A stretch of DNA of 64,000 nt from Dromiciops gliroides (GCF_019393635.1 NC_057864.1:478038617-478102616); one strand, 5' to 3'; numbered from the stretch's first letter, positions 51,236 to 62,595 are shown. Notes: generated from the sequence alone by a model not told the origin. Numbers and translations: made by a program.

Positions 51236-51474
51236 GGATCCAGTGGTATTTGTAAAGTGCTGAGAACAGTGGCTGGCTTCTTCCCTTCCTGTCCCCGTCT
51301 GTCCGTGAATGAGCCCCCCAGGGCCCGCACCAGGCCCTCGAAGAGGAAAGCCAGGCCACAGGCTCCCTCCATTCTTTGGCCCCGGGGTTCTTCCGGTAAA
51401 GCCAAGCCAGGGCCAGAGGACACCACGTTCCCCGTGAGCTCCAAGTCCAAGGAGTTCATTAAAAGCAGAGTGTA

Positions 51475-51640
51475 AAGAGCCAATTCTGTGGTGACTGAAT
51501 TGTCCTCTGATAGGCCTGCTACCCCTCAGGCCCGAAAAAATATGTTTTTAATAATCAATTGCTATTGATTGAGTTTAAATAGGCCCAGGCTGGACACACA
51601 GCTTCTGTCGGCAACGCGGCAGGTGCTGGCCTCCACCAGC
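51475..51640. promoter_or_regulatory. AT-rich non-repetitive block upstream of SH2B2
   Basis: ttttaataatcaattgctat and tgattgagtttaaat form a homeodomain-type motif cluster between GC-rich flanks. Candidate enhancer, inferred. Confidence 0.25.
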
Positions 51641-53070
51641 AGAGACCCTGCCGATGGCTACAGGCCAGTGGCCCATCAGGAATGGCAGCAGGGGGCCAGC
51701 GGCCAGGAATGGCTTTGGGCCCCTTACTGGCCCGGGGTACCCCAAGTACCGTTTGCAGGTTGGTACCTTGCTGGCCTTTCATTGCAGGGCTCAGCAAGCT
51801 GCTCTCCTGTCCCCAGGCCCCGGCCTGACAGTGACATGAGGGATTCCCTCCCAGCACAGGCAGCCCCGGGTGGAGACTTTCTAGGTCTTCACTTGGGGTA
51901 TTTTGTTTGGGTGGGGCTCTTTTCCCACAGACCCAGATGGATTCTCCTGTCTCAAGGACACATCAAGTAAGTTCTGGAGTGATCCTTACAGGTGAGGCTG
52001 GCCAGGGAGGTGTCGTGGAGGAGAGCGGTGAGAATCCCTCTCTCCACCTGACTGAGTTAAGTCACAGGAGATAAGGAAAGGTGGGCTGGGGCCAGATTTC
52101 AGAGGGCATTGAATGTCAGACCCAGAGAAGGATCTATGGTGTTCTAGGAAGATGAGCTAGCAGCAGTGCCGTCTTCCCTCATTCTGGAATGTTGGAGTCC
52201 GGACTGTGGTGCACCCCCAGACCCTCCAAGCAGAGAAGCAGAGTTCTCCCTGAAGGAGCCCGAGGTAGCAGCATCCCCGAGTCACCTACCCAGGGATTCC
52301 GCATCAAAGCTAGGAATAGAACCCCAGAGTCCTGATGCCCAGGCTTCTACTGAATCCAGGCTCCCTGGGCCCAGCTCGCTGTTCCCTTACCAGCTCAAGC
52401 GGGGGAGATCAGGCTGAGAAGCGCCTTGGCCTCACTTCCAAAGAAGGACCCATGGGAAGCAGGTGGCTTTTTGTCCAGGAGCCAGGGCACAGCCCTCAGC
52501 CTAACCTGGCGCCACTGTAACACCCCTACTGAGTAGAGGAGGAGCAGGGGGGTGAGGGCAGCTGCAGGCCACCCTGGCCAAGGAGCCTGGAGCCAGTAGA
52601 AACCAGAGCCCTTGGGGGACAGGTGGTTAGAGCCGCCCCAGGCCCATAGGGCCCCAACCCCCTGGGCTTGGGGCAGAGGGGAGAGGGGGAGGAAAACAAG
52701 AAAAGAGGCAGGCAGCAGACGGGGACCACAGCCCCCAAAGAGACTTTAAAGGTACGCCTCCTGCAGAATGGGCCTGTGATTGCCCAGCATTCCCCTTGCT
52801 CATACCCACTGGGCTCTGCCCCTGTAGGAGCTGGGCCAGGCTGGAGGAGAGCAGACATAGGCAAAGGGGAGACTGGGACCGCTGGCCAGTGACCCAGCAA
52901 GGCCCCACCTCCTTGTCCCTCACCTCCCCAGGCTTCCCCTTATTTTCTCCAGCACCATTCATGCTGCCCCTCCCCTTCTCTGGATTCACCCCTCCTCACA
53001 GAGCTCCCAGACTCCACCCAGAGTCCCCAGGCCTGGTCTGCTGGGCCCTTGGTGGCTCCAGAAGTAGGGA

Positions 53071-53072
<2 letters not shown>

Positions 53073-53108
<36 letters not shown>

Positions 53109-53245
53109 AGGGAGGAGGAGAGAGGAAGGGGAGGGAAGGAGGGAGAGGGGAGAGAGGGAGAGAGAGAGACAGAGAGACAGGGAGAGAAGGAGAAAGGAAG
53201 GGGAGGGAGGGAGAGAGAGAGAAGGGGGGGAGAAAAGGAGAGAGA
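53073..53245 (+). repeat. (GA)n / purine microsatellite
   Basis: GA run at 53075-53104, then about 140 bp of gggaga and gaaagg units, nearly all purine. Confidence 0.97.
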
Positions 53246-53679
53246 ATATACAAGGCTATTGACTTCTAGCCAAGTCAATTGTTTCCACCAACAAAAGGCA
53301 CTGAGCTGAGAGGAAGTCAGCAGAAATCACCCAGCCCTCCCTCATCTCTGTTCCCCTCCTTCCCCCTACTTTGGGAAAACCCTCATGCCAGAGGAAGCCT
53401 CTGCTAGGCTAGGCCTGTGCCCAGAAAATACCCAAGAGACGGCCCTCTCTGCCCTTAATGGAGGTAGCGTCCACATCCATCCTCTGAGGTTTCCTCTGAG
53501 TTCACCAACTAGGGGAGAAAAGCAGTAGGTCGGGTCCGAAGTACTTAAGTGTGGGATGTATGGGCAAGGTTGTCAGTAGAGGAGGGGAGCTCGGGGCTTT
53601 GCCAGGGTGGATGCGATTGTGAGCAGGCCCAAACGCAGGGGCGTCAAAACCCCACCAGGACCACACATTTAGAGGCAGC

Positions 53680-53850
53680 TTCAGAAGTGCTCAAGTCCAA
53701 GCCCCACATTTTACTGGTGAGGATCCTGAGACCCTGCAAGATGCAGTGACTGGTCCAGGCTCACACCAAGTATCTGAAGTGGGACTGAACCGAGGTCTTC
53801 CTGACCCCGAATCCAGTGCTCTAGCCACTATACCAATCCCACCTCCCCCC
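53680..53850 (-). repeat. MIR-type SINE
   Basis: cacattttactggtgaggat, gaaccgaggtcttcctgacc, agtgctctagccactatacc. Confidence 0.75.
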
Positions 53851-53941
53851 AGAAACAGCTCTGCCAAAAGTCAATGAAAGGCACCCCCAGCTCCTGAGGA
53901 TGGGGTAAGGGGGTGGAGCGGGACACGGGCCAAAAAATGGT

Positions 53942-53983
53942 AGAAGGAAGGAAGGAAGGAAGGAAGGAAGGAAGGAAGGAAAT
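53942..53983 (+). repeat. (GGAA)n microsatellite
   Basis: About ten GGAA units. Confidence 0.98.
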
Positions 53984-54599
53984 TTGAACTAGCAATTCCA
54001 AGGTAGGCTGTTTTGGGGGACTATTACTACTAGGGGAAGCCTTCACTGGATAGTGGCTGGGCCCAACCCTGTTGGGAAACCAACACACATGAGCTGGGTA
54101 ACACTGGCTCCCTAGGGAGCTACACTGAGGGAAGATGGGCCTTCCACCACCCAAAGAAAAATGCTTTCTGGAGGGATCTGTGCTTTCTGGAAGGGTGTCA
54201 TGTCTCCAGGAGCATTTCCTAGGGCCCTACTATGCACATAGTGCTACGATAAGGATCCATCATCCATCTCCATTTCCCCTCATGTATTTGCCTTGTTGGC
54301 CTGGGCTTCTTAAGGGGCCGGATTTGCTGGCATCTGCCTGTCCTGAGTGTTCTCTCCTCGACTACTTTGCTGAATCATCCATCATTCACGGTCCAACCCA
54401 CGAGTGCAGGGGGTGGGGGCTGCTAAAGGCTTTAGCTCAGGTTCTTCTCTCTCTCCACTGTGGCTCAGGACAACCTCATCGGTTTTCAAGGGCTCAGTTA
54501 TTTATTCTCTCTCTGCAGATGACCCCGGGGACTCTATATCCAGGCCAGTCTCTCTCCTGAGCCATCTGACACTTTCAACTAGTTGTGGGGATCTCTAAC

Positions 54600-54845
54600 C
54601 CAGCATGTCCAAAAGTGAACTCCTCGCTTCCTCCCCACTCCTCAGCCCCACCTTTTCCAAACTTTCCTTTTTCTGTCAGTTGCACCACTATCTTCCAAGT
54701 CCCCCAGATTCAGCTCCTCATTCCACAGCCGGGCAGTCTCCTACTCTCCACTCAAATGACCACCACTCTGCTTCAGGCCCTCATCACCTCTGGCCCAGAT
54801 CTCTTGTCTCAAATCTCTCCCCTTTGCAATCCCACCTCCACATAG
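54600..54845 (+). repeat. LINE2-like fragment
   Basis: gcatgtccaaaagtgaactc, ccaagtcccccagattcagc. Confidence 0.6.
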
Positions 54846-55085
54846 CTGCCTGGAGTCAGGAAGACCTGGTTTCAAATCAGATACTTACAGGCTGTGTGAC
54901 CTTGGGCAAGTCACTTAACCACTGTTTGCCTCAGTTTCCGCACATGTAAAAAATGAGGATAATTATAGCACCTACCTCCCAGGGTCATTGTGAAGGTCAA
55001 ATGAGATATTTCTAAAGTACTTAGCACAGTGGTTAGCATAAAATCAGTACCATATAAATGTTAGCTATTATTACTATTACTATTA
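54845..55085 (+). repeat. CORE-SINE of the MIR/Ther type
   Basis: ggtttcaaatcagatactta, cctcagtttccgcacatgta, gcacctacctcccagggtca, cagtaccatataaatgttag. Confidence 0.8.
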
Positions 55086-55089
55086 TTAT

Positions 55090-55260
55090 CTCAGACACTT
55101 GATAGTAGAGTATCTCTGGGCATGTCACTTAAGATCTCCCGGACTTAGTTTTGTCATCTATAAGATGGGGATAATAGCATCTCCTTCACCCCACGAAGAT
55201 CAAATGAGATACTACATACAAAGTGACTTGCAAACCGTTAAGTGCTAAAATTATTATTCA
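55090..55260 (+). repeat. Second MIR/Ther-type SINE, 3' part
   Basis: cttagttttgtcatctataa, gatggggataatagcatctc, directly after the previous copy and separated by an (ATT)n run. Confidence 0.7.
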
Positions 55261-55337
55261 TGCATACATTTATTTAGTGTCCAACTATTCTCATACTATG
55301 CTCAGCCACATAGTAGTTCCTCAAGAAATACATGTCG

Positions 55338-55502
55338 AGGGGCAGCTAGGTGGCGCAGTGGATAAAGCACCAGCCCTGAATTCAGGAGGACCTGAGTTCA
55401 AATCCAGCCTCAGACACTTGGCACTTATTAGCTGTGTGACCCTGGGCAAGTCACTTAGCCCTCATTGCCCTGAAAAAAAAAAAAGAAAGAAAAGAAAAGA
55501 AA
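55338..55502 (+). repeat. Marsupial CORE-SINE
   Basis: Full-length; tail has become aaagaaaagaaaag units; aagaaata occurs on both sides. Confidence 0.92.
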
Positions 55503-55819
55503 AGAAAAAGAAATAGGCATTGAGTTGATTTCCCTGAGACCCACCGCTGGGGAGGGGATGGCCTTCTCTGCCCCATCTAATCTTTGTTGACCCCTCTAAC
55601 TGAGGAATGGTGGAGCTCATCCTTGGGATCATTTCTGGTTTGCAATATTGAAGGAGTCCAGGGGGTAAGAGCTTCTACACCCCTTGACACCCTGAAATAG
55701 AGTGATGAATGAGCCAGAGTCCCTGGTCTTAGGGAGCTGGCTTTATCGAAATGATTAATGAAAAATGTTGAATGTCCCGTGGCCAATAAGAGATCCCCTG
55801 GGTACTCCCCTAGAGACCT

Positions 55820-56042
55820 CCTTCTAAGTCAGGGGTCTGAGGATAAATTTTGGGAGGTTCATGAACCTGAATAGAGGGAGGAAGTGTGTGTGAAGTGTGT
55901 GTGTGTGTGTGTGTGTGTGTATCCATCCTTATTCTCACTAACCTCTTACTGAAATTTAGCACTTAAAAACATCATTCTAAAGAGGGGGTTCATAGGCTTC
56001 AGCAGATTGCCAGAGGGGGTGAAGGAACCTCTAAGTTAACCC
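55820..56042. repeat. Ancient interspersed repeat with internal (GT)n
   Basis: gaggttcatgaacctgaata, gttcataggcttcagcagat; a GT run at 55886-55920 lies within it. Order as at 11730. Confidence 0.55.
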
Positions 56043-56044
56043 CG

Positions 56045-56545
56045 GCCCATCTAAATGGCCACTTGCACTAGATCAGCCAATCATCCAGCTCCCCAGTCCT
56101 CCTTCTGCCTGACCTCCTGTCTAGCACATCTTTCCACCTTGTCTATACAGATACCACAATAGGCTTTCTCCAGTGCTTTGCTAAAATCCAGCTGAATCGT
56201 ATCTACAGCAGCCCCATCTGGGGTTCTTTTGTTAATGTTCAGATATATCCCTAGTCCAGGGGGACCCAGAGGTACGAGTAAGGAAACTACCTCGATTAAT
56301 AACAGCACCTTCTCTGTAACTCTGAGCATTGCTTGGGGCATGGAGGGTGCCCTAAGAAGTGACTTGTTCAGGGTCATGAAGCCAGCATTTATGCCAGGTA
56401 AAACTTGAACCCAGGTCTTCCTGAGTCTGGCTCTCTGTCTGCTATCCCAGTTACCCTGTTAAAAATGGAAATGAGGGAGTCTGGCATGAGCCTCTTGATG
56501 AAGCCATGCTGGCTCTTAGTGAGTGCTGCTTCCCTTTCCAAACTC
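56045..56545. repeat. Ancient repeat of unnamed family
   Basis: tgctttgctaaaatccagct and gatgaagccatgctggctct are words I know from an old mammalian repeat; a MIR-like piece (gggtcatgaagccagcattt) interrupts it at about 56370. Confidence 0.35.
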
Positions 56546-56989
56546 TCGCATACTACGCCTGCCACGAAGGTTCAGTGAGTTTAGGTCACACAGAATGCCA
56601 GTACTGGAAATGACTTTAGAGGTCACTCTCCTTCCGTGCCTTCATGGGAAAACCAAGGCTGTGAGGGGAACACAGGATAGGACAAGAGCAGAACTCAGGC
56701 AAAGGGCTGAAGCATGCCCCTTACAGAATGGGGCGTGGCATCTACGCTGGATGCGGAGAAGAAGCAGGCAGCAAACACCCCTGTAAGTCAGGCACCGTGC
56801 TAAGTGCTGGGGCTACAAAGAAACGTTCCTGCTCCCAAAGAGCGATAGGCAAGGCAGTGCTCGGGTGTGTGTGTGTGGATGCCTGTGGAGAACAGCTGGA
56901 CTCTCTACCAGGCTGACTCTTCGTCCTTGAGGCTGACGCCCCCAATCTTTCCCCACCTAGTGCCCCCTCCCCCAGGTGCCCTGCGACCT

Positions 56990-57320
56990 CATAGATCCAG
57001 AGCTGGAAGGGACCTCAGTGGCCATCTAGTCTGATATCTTTATTTATTTATTTTTTTGCAGGCAATGGGGGTTAAGTGACTTGCCCAGGGTCACACAGCT
57101 AGTTAAGTGTCAAGTGTCTGAGGCCGGATTTGAACTCAGGTCCTCCTGACTCCAGGGCCGGTGCTTTAACCACTGCGCCACCTAGCTGCCCCTGATATCT
57201 TTATTTTTGCAGATGTGGAAACCGAGGGCCAGGGAAGCGAAGTGACTTGGCCAGGACCACACAGGCAGCGATGGGATGGGAACCACGGCCTTCTGATTCC
57301 TAAATCGGTGCTCTCTCTGC
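56990..57320 (-). repeat. MIR-type SINE split by a younger SINE
   Basis: ccagagctggaagggacctc before and gcagatgtggaaaccgaggg after the insertion at 57046-57191. Confidence 0.75.
57046..57191 (-). repeat. Marsupial CORE-SINE with 15-bp TSD
   Basis: Perfect ctgatatctttattt at 57031-57045 and 57192-57206. Confidence 0.95.
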
Positions 57321-57410
57321 CGTACCCTGTACTCGAAGCTCCGCTCCTTGGGGGAGGACAGCATTTCAGGCTTGTCTCCCACACCCTCTAAGGGCAGAGA
57401 ATCCATCCTT

Positions 57411-57443
57411 CCCCCACCCACCCACCCACCCACCCACCCACCA
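57411..57443 (+). repeat. (CCCA)n microsatellite
   Basis: About eight ccac/ccca units. Confidence 0.95.
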
Positions 57444-57516
57444 GGGAAGCCTCTGAGTAGAGAAAAGAGAGCTGGGCACCCGCATCAACGAATCTCTATG
57501 GAAACACCGTATTTAC

Positions 57517-57700
57517 CGGCATAGCCTCCGCCGGCTCTGAGGCAGCAAGAGCGGCGGGAGGGGCAGCCCAGTGATGAGAGCCGATGTGTCCCTGACCTCG
57601 GCCAGAGAGCCCCCTCCCCCTCTCCCCAGGCTGACTCCCCCTGCCGGAGCGGCCCAGGACCGGCTTTTTGGGGACTTTATATCACGTCATTGTTTATAGC
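57517..57700 (-). promoter_or_regulatory. Candidate SH2B2 upstream promoter and non-coding first exon
   Basis: On the minus strand a CRE-like TGACGTGA (57689-57682) abuts TATAAA (57681-57676), and a second TATAAA-like motif lies at about 57699-57694. About 30 bp downstream the sequence turns GC- and CpG-rich, and a possible donor CCG|GTAAAT follows with exon end at 57517. It is about 8.9 kb upstream of the coding exon in the right direction, and no interspersed repeat is visible here. It could equally be a conserved enhancer. Confidence 0.3.
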
Positions 57701-57929
57701 GGCTTTTTTTGTCAATGGATTTACCCTCCTCATCATGTCTCACTCAGGCTCATTTGAAAGTCTCTTCGCATCTTGGAACACATGATGCCTGACAGGAGGA
57801 AGAGAGGGGAGGGGCGCCAGCCAGAAGCCACAATGGGGCTGAGGCTTTTCCTCGTGTACTCTGAGTGCAGATAATCAAATGCTGCCCATGAATGGAGAGC
57901 CGCACCTTCAAGAGCTTGAGGAGCCCAGG

Positions 57930-58130
57930 GACTAGGCTGGGGGAGAAGGAGGCTGAGGAAGGAGGAGACTGAGAGAAGAGGCTGGGGGAGGAGGAGTCTG
58001 AGGGAGGAGGAGACTGAGAGAAGAGGCTGGGGGAGGAGGAGACCGAGGGAGGAGGCTGGGGGAGGAGGAGGCTGAGGGAGGAGGAGACTGAGGGAGGAGG
58101 CTGGGGGAGGAGGATGCTGAAGGAGGAAGC
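57930..58130 (+). repeat. Purine-rich minisatellite (GGAGGAGGCTGGGG-type)
   Basis: About 200 bp of tandem units around 'gaggctgggggaggagga' and 'gactgagggaggagg', unit length roughly 30 bp with variants. It opens long Ser/Pro/Leu frames on the minus strand that are not genes. Confidence 0.93.
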
Positions 58131-58287
58131 TGGGCACTCCACAAGCGAGCACAGTGACCCCTCCATGGCCCGGCTGCTCCCACAAGCTCATCCCTCCCCT
58201 CCTGGTGCCTGTTCTCTGCCTTTGTTCTCTCTTCTTCCTTAGATGTCCACCCCATCTTTCAAGACCAGGCCTGGGAGTTCAGCTCCC

Positions 58288-58355
58288 CTTGGTCCTAGTT
58301 CTGGTCCTAGTTCTGGTCCTGGTCTTAGTCCTGGTTCTGGTTCTAGTCCTGCTCC
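58288..58355 (+). repeat. Hexamer-based repeat (CTGGTC/CTAGTT)n
   Basis: About eleven six-base units of the form ctggtc / ctagtt / ctggtt / ttagtc. Confidence 0.93.
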
Positions 58356-58503
58356 TCCTTCTCCACTGTGGGTCAGGACCTTAAGCCATTCTATACCCCC
58401 CCCCCTTTTTTTGGCCTTGTATCATTACAAGCTTCACATGTATGTCTACGTCTGGTCTCTTATCTTCCCCACCCTCTTCCCACCGTCTCTCTCCGAACAT
58501 GTA

Positions 58504-58507
<4 letters not shown>

Positions 58508-58565
<58 letters not shown>
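58508..58565 (+). repeat. (AC)n microsatellite
   Basis: About 28 CA units. Confidence 0.98.
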
Positions 58566-58567
<2 letters not shown>

Positions 58568-58579
58568 CGCACACACATT

Positions 58580-58822
58580 CTAATACCTAGTATTTATATA
58601 ATGCTTTAAGGTTTGCAAAGCACTTTGCAATGATATCAAGTGATCCTCACAACGACCCTGGAAGGTAGGTACTATGATGAGCCCATTTTATGGATGAAGA
58701 TATTGAGGCAGAGATTAAGCCGAGCCACTTGTCCAGGGTCACACAGCTAGTCACTGTCTGAGGCTGGATTTGAACTCAGGTCTTCCTGACTCTAGGTCCA
58801 GTGCTCTATCCACTGAGCCCTC
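58580..58822 (-). repeat. MIR-type SINE, full length
   Basis: ctagtatttatataatgctt, gatcctcacaacgaccctgg, gggtcacacagctagtcact, tgctctatccactgagcc. The CA run abuts its 3' end. Confidence 0.88.
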
Positions 58823-59399
58823 TTTAAAGCTGCCTTTATTGATCATGGATGCACATATAAATAGGATGTTTTTAGAGAGGGAGCGAACAAGAGAATATTA
58901 CTCCCCTTGATAGATGTGTATTAATATATTTATCTCCAGAAGCACAGGGCCTGGAGATCCCTGAAGCAGGAGCCTGGGACCTTCTCTCCACCTTGAGAGA
59001 GTTGTCTGGTGCCCAGAGAGGGGAAGCCACTTACCCAGATTCCCACAGTCAGGGTGGGTCAGAGGCAGAGCTCGCCCTGGGCTCTTCCCCACCCGAGGCA
59101 GGCCCTGTGGGCATCATTTCTCTGCCCACTCTGGCTCCTTATACTGCATCTATTATGTTGTATTATGTGTATCTATTATTCCTGGGCAGGTGAGTAAATG
59201 AAAGGAGATGCAAATCGGGGATCGGAGGGCCTGGATTCAAATCCTGGCTCTCCTACTTGTCTGAGCAAACCCCTTTCCCCTCTTGTGCCTCCGTTTCCTC
59301 AGCTGAAAGATGGGGTCAGTGAAGTCAAACATGAATAGAAACAGGGGCCATTGGGAAGGATTCCTGCATGGTGTGTGTATCACTTGGAAAACCACATGT

Positions 59400-59520
59400 T
59401 AACATCATCTATCTTGATTGCATTTTATTTGTTTCATTAAATATTTCCCAATGACATTTTAATCTGATTGGGGCCACACTTGGGAATGTTGCCGGCCGTG
59501 TGTTTGACGCCACTGGCCTG
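59400..59520 (+). repeat. Ancient repeat, copy 2 of 2
   Basis: cattaaatatttcccaatga, cattttaatctgattggggc; partner of 33075-33195. Confidence 0.5.
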
Positions 59521-59599
59521 GATTCTAAGGTCCCTTTTAATTCTAAATCCTCGGTAACCATACACAGGAAATGTCATACGGCTTCAAATGATGCACCTT

Positions 59600-59743
59600 G
59601 GGGCAGCTAGGTGGCGCAGTGGATAGAGCACGGGCCCTGGAGTCAGGAGGACCTGAGTTCAAATCCGACCTCAGACACTTAACACTTACTAGCTGTGTGA
59701 CCCTGGGCAAGTCACTTAACCCCAATTGCCTCACTACAAAAAA
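59600..59743 (+). repeat. Marsupial CORE-SINE with 15-bp TSD
   Basis: Perfect caaatgatgcacctt at 59585-59599 and 59744-59758. Confidence 0.95.
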
Positions 59744-60043
59744 CAAATGATGCACCTTTTCAGGTGCTAAAGAATGAGCCTCACAGAGAGGGTAAGGGAG
59801 AGACCCCGGCTCTCGCCTCATGCCAATGACGTTTGAGAATGGTGCCAGAGATATCTCTGAAGTCAAGATGGGTCAGTCAGTCCCATAACAAGGAATGAAG
59901 GAATTCAGATGGAAGGTACCCATGCTTCTCTGACACTCAGAGAGAGTACTCGCCCTACAGCATTAGAGAATGGAAATAAGTGGGCCTGGGGTTCAACGCC
60001 CCAATCGCCCTGGGCCTGTTTCCTCATCTAGAAAAAGATAGGG

Positions 60044-60253
60044 GGCAGCTAGGTGGCAGAGTATTTAAAGCACCGGCCCTGGATTCAGGAGGAACTGAGC
60101 TCTAATCCCGCCTCAGACACTTGACACTTACTAGCTGTGTGACCTTGGGCAAGTCACTTAACCCCAACTGGCTCACCAAGAAAAAAAGAAAGGAAGGAAG
60201 GAAGGAAGGAAGGAAGGAAGGAAGGAAGGAAGGAAGGAAGGAAGGAAGGAAGG
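60044..60253 (+). repeat. Marsupial CORE-SINE whose tail is a (GGAA)n microsatellite
   Basis: The SINE body ends at about 60179 with a short A-run, followed by about 17 GGAA units. The target repeat aaaagataggg (60033-60043 and 60254-60264) encloses body and microsatellite together. Confidence 0.93.
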
Positions 60254-60814
60254 AAAAGATAGGGTTGGACTGGAACGTTTTTGAGGTCACCTTCAGCTCC
60301 AGATTTATGACCTACAAGCTCCTTCATTAGGGCTGCATGGATTCTGAGAGATGCAGAGGAAGATGCCCCAGGCCCCCGAGGAGACCCTCAGTGGAGGATG
60401 AACCAGAATCCCCCAGGAGGAAAAGACATGGGGAGCTGGGGTGTGCACCAGGGGCAGGAGGGAGGGCCCACATAGCAGGGTTCTGTCATTGTGCCACTGT
60501 GTGGGAAAAGGTCTGCTCTCACTGTCACCCATAAAGGAGGCTGTGAAACAAAGGAAGAGATGCCACCGAGGCCTGTCTCTTGTTCCTTTGAAGGGAAGGG
60601 GCAGCACCTCAGCTGTCTGCTCCCTCTCCCCGCCCTGGGAGCCCCCAAGGCCCCCCCACAGAACTGGGGAAAAGGTAGACAGACAGCAGGGCTGTGGCCA
60701 AAGGGAGGCCTCCCCAAGTGCCCTCCCTCTTCTCCATCTGTCTGTCCCTCCCATCCCTCCATCCACCCATCCCCCAGCATGAGAGCAGGAGGGAAAGGAG
60801 GGATGGAGAGCCAG

Positions 60815-60950
60815 GTTAATTCTTCCGGTTCAGCTGAAGCCGTTTGACCTTGCTCCTCGCTCTTATTCTTCTTTTTGTTCTGAAGTCATCTGGGCACGAG
60901 ATGGATGTGACATATGATGGCAGCTGACGGAGGGGGAGGGTCGGGAGGGA
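60815..60950. promoter_or_regulatory. Non-repetitive block, possible regulatory element
   Basis: ttcagctgaagccgtttgac and gatggcagctgacgg carry two CAGCTG E-boxes about 90 bp apart in otherwise unique sequence. Inference only. Confidence 0.2.
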
Positions 60951-61014
60951 GGGTCGGGGAGGGCAGTGCTTGTCTCCCTGGGCCAGGAAGCATCTATACT
61001 TATAAACACATGGA

Positions 61015-61016
<2 letters not shown>

Positions 61017-61045
<29 letters not shown>
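61017..61045 (+). repeat. (AC)n microsatellite
   Basis: About 14 AC units. Confidence 0.97.
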
Positions 61046-61048
<3 letters not shown>

Positions 61049-61282
61049 CCTGCTGCTGCTGCAAAGGGCTGAGACCCTCGGGCAGTCTGCTTGGCAGAGC
61101 AGGATCTGTGCTTGTTTAGCGGAGGAGAGAGGGGAGGAGGGGACAGAGCCCAGAAAGCGCTACCTGCTACCGTTCTCTCTTTAAAATCTGTTGTCGCTGG
61201 GCTTTTGTTTTTCCATCACCTTCCCATCTAAATATAGCCCTCCCCCCTCCACCCCTCCTTTCTCTGTGCCTAGGAACATCTC

Positions 61283-61286
<4 letters not shown>

Positions 61287-61322
<36 letters not shown>
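61287..61322 (+). repeat. (GT)n microsatellite
   Basis: About 17 GT units. Confidence 0.97.
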
Positions 61323-61327
<5 letters not shown>

Positions 61328-61619
61328 AGGGACAGGCAAGATGCTAGCTTAGATGGGGGGACAGAAAAACAGGCCCCCCCATCCCACCCTAAGCTGGGAT
61401 CAGTCTAAGGAGAAGGGAGAACAATGGGAAAAAGACATCCCTGCCAGATGCCCATCGGATGCTTGCCAGCTCTGAGCTAGCAGACAATGCCCCCCCCACC
61501 CCAGCCGGGCACACTGGAGCCCCAGGGAGCTTCCCGGGCCCACTGGCTGCCTCTTCTCTGAGATGGGGTAGCCTATGTCCCAAGGCTGGCCTCCCCACCC
61601 TGCCCCCACCCCCAGGGTA

Positions 61620-61785
61620 ATGGTGATGATAACAATACTCTAGCATTTACCCAGCATGCTACTCTGGCCAAGCACTGAACATGTAAGCCCATGTGAGGCT
61701 CACAGCAGCCCTACGAGGTGGGTGTTATTAGAAGCACACCGCTAGGAAGTATAGGAAGCAGAATTTGAATTCAGGTCTTCCCAAT
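61620..61785 (-). repeat. MIR-type SINE
   Basis: actctagcatttacccagca, ggctcacagcagccctacga, agaatttgaattcaggtctt. Confidence 0.75.
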
Positions 61786-61999
61786 GCCAACTGCAGCGCT
61801 GCATTCACAGCAACCCTTGGCTTCCTCATAAAGCAACTGTCAAGGCCCCGGTCAACCATCCTGCACCAGGAAGTGCCAGGGAAGCAAGAGCAAAGCATCA
61901 CTGATCCCAGAGGTGACCTTAGGGCATTTCAAGGGAACCGTGGCAAAGCGGCTTGGCCGGTGGTCTGAGGCAGGAAAGAACAGGAGGGCCGCGCTCCTT

Positions 62000-62135
62000 C
62001 CTTGACCCTGCCACTTGCTGGCAGCGAGGTGACTGCAGGCAAGTCATCTGCCTTCTGCCTCAATCCCCTCATCTGTAAAGTGGGCCCAATAACCCTCGTA
62101 CCACCCAGCTCAGAAGGTTCTTGTGAGGATCGGCA
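62000..62135 (+). repeat. MIR-type fragment
   Basis: caatcccctcatctgtaaag and ggttcttgtgaggatcggca. Confidence 0.6.
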
Positions 62136-62562
62136 GGAGCATCAGCAGACCACAGATTTAGAACCAGGAGGGACCTCAGAGGCTTTGAGGACAGCACCTC
62201 TGCTCTTCAGACAAGATAACGGATGCCTAGAGAGAAGTGAGGCTGCCTGTCCAGCGTTGCCTAGTGATGGAAAGGGCCCTTGGTGGGGGGGTCTCCTGGG
62301 CTCTCAGGGCTCCAGTAATGCTGAAGTTCTAGGGAGCAGAGAAGGTGCAAATCTGTTTCCATGGAGGGAGCTCCCTGTCCAAAGCAATGACAGAAGCTCC
62401 CTATCCGTAGCACAGGCCCAGTCCACGAAAAAGAAAATTACTAGACTGGAAACTCCCCGAAGGCAGGGACTGGGTGTTATTTCATCCCTTTCAAGAAAAG
62501 CTTCTCCCATGGTAAGCAGTCAGGGAAGTATTTGCCAAATGGGTGTATCACTGGGCCTGTGC

Positions 62563-62564
<2 letters not shown>

Positions 62565-62595
<31 letters not shown>

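Noticed and set aside
56523..56916. Short frames near 56.5-56.9 kb as a possible exon
   Set aside because: No recognisable domain, no good splice pair, and partly repeat-derived.
57733..58255. Overlapping 107-152 codon Ser/Pro/Leu frames
   Set aside because: Arise from the purine minisatellite in all three minus frames.
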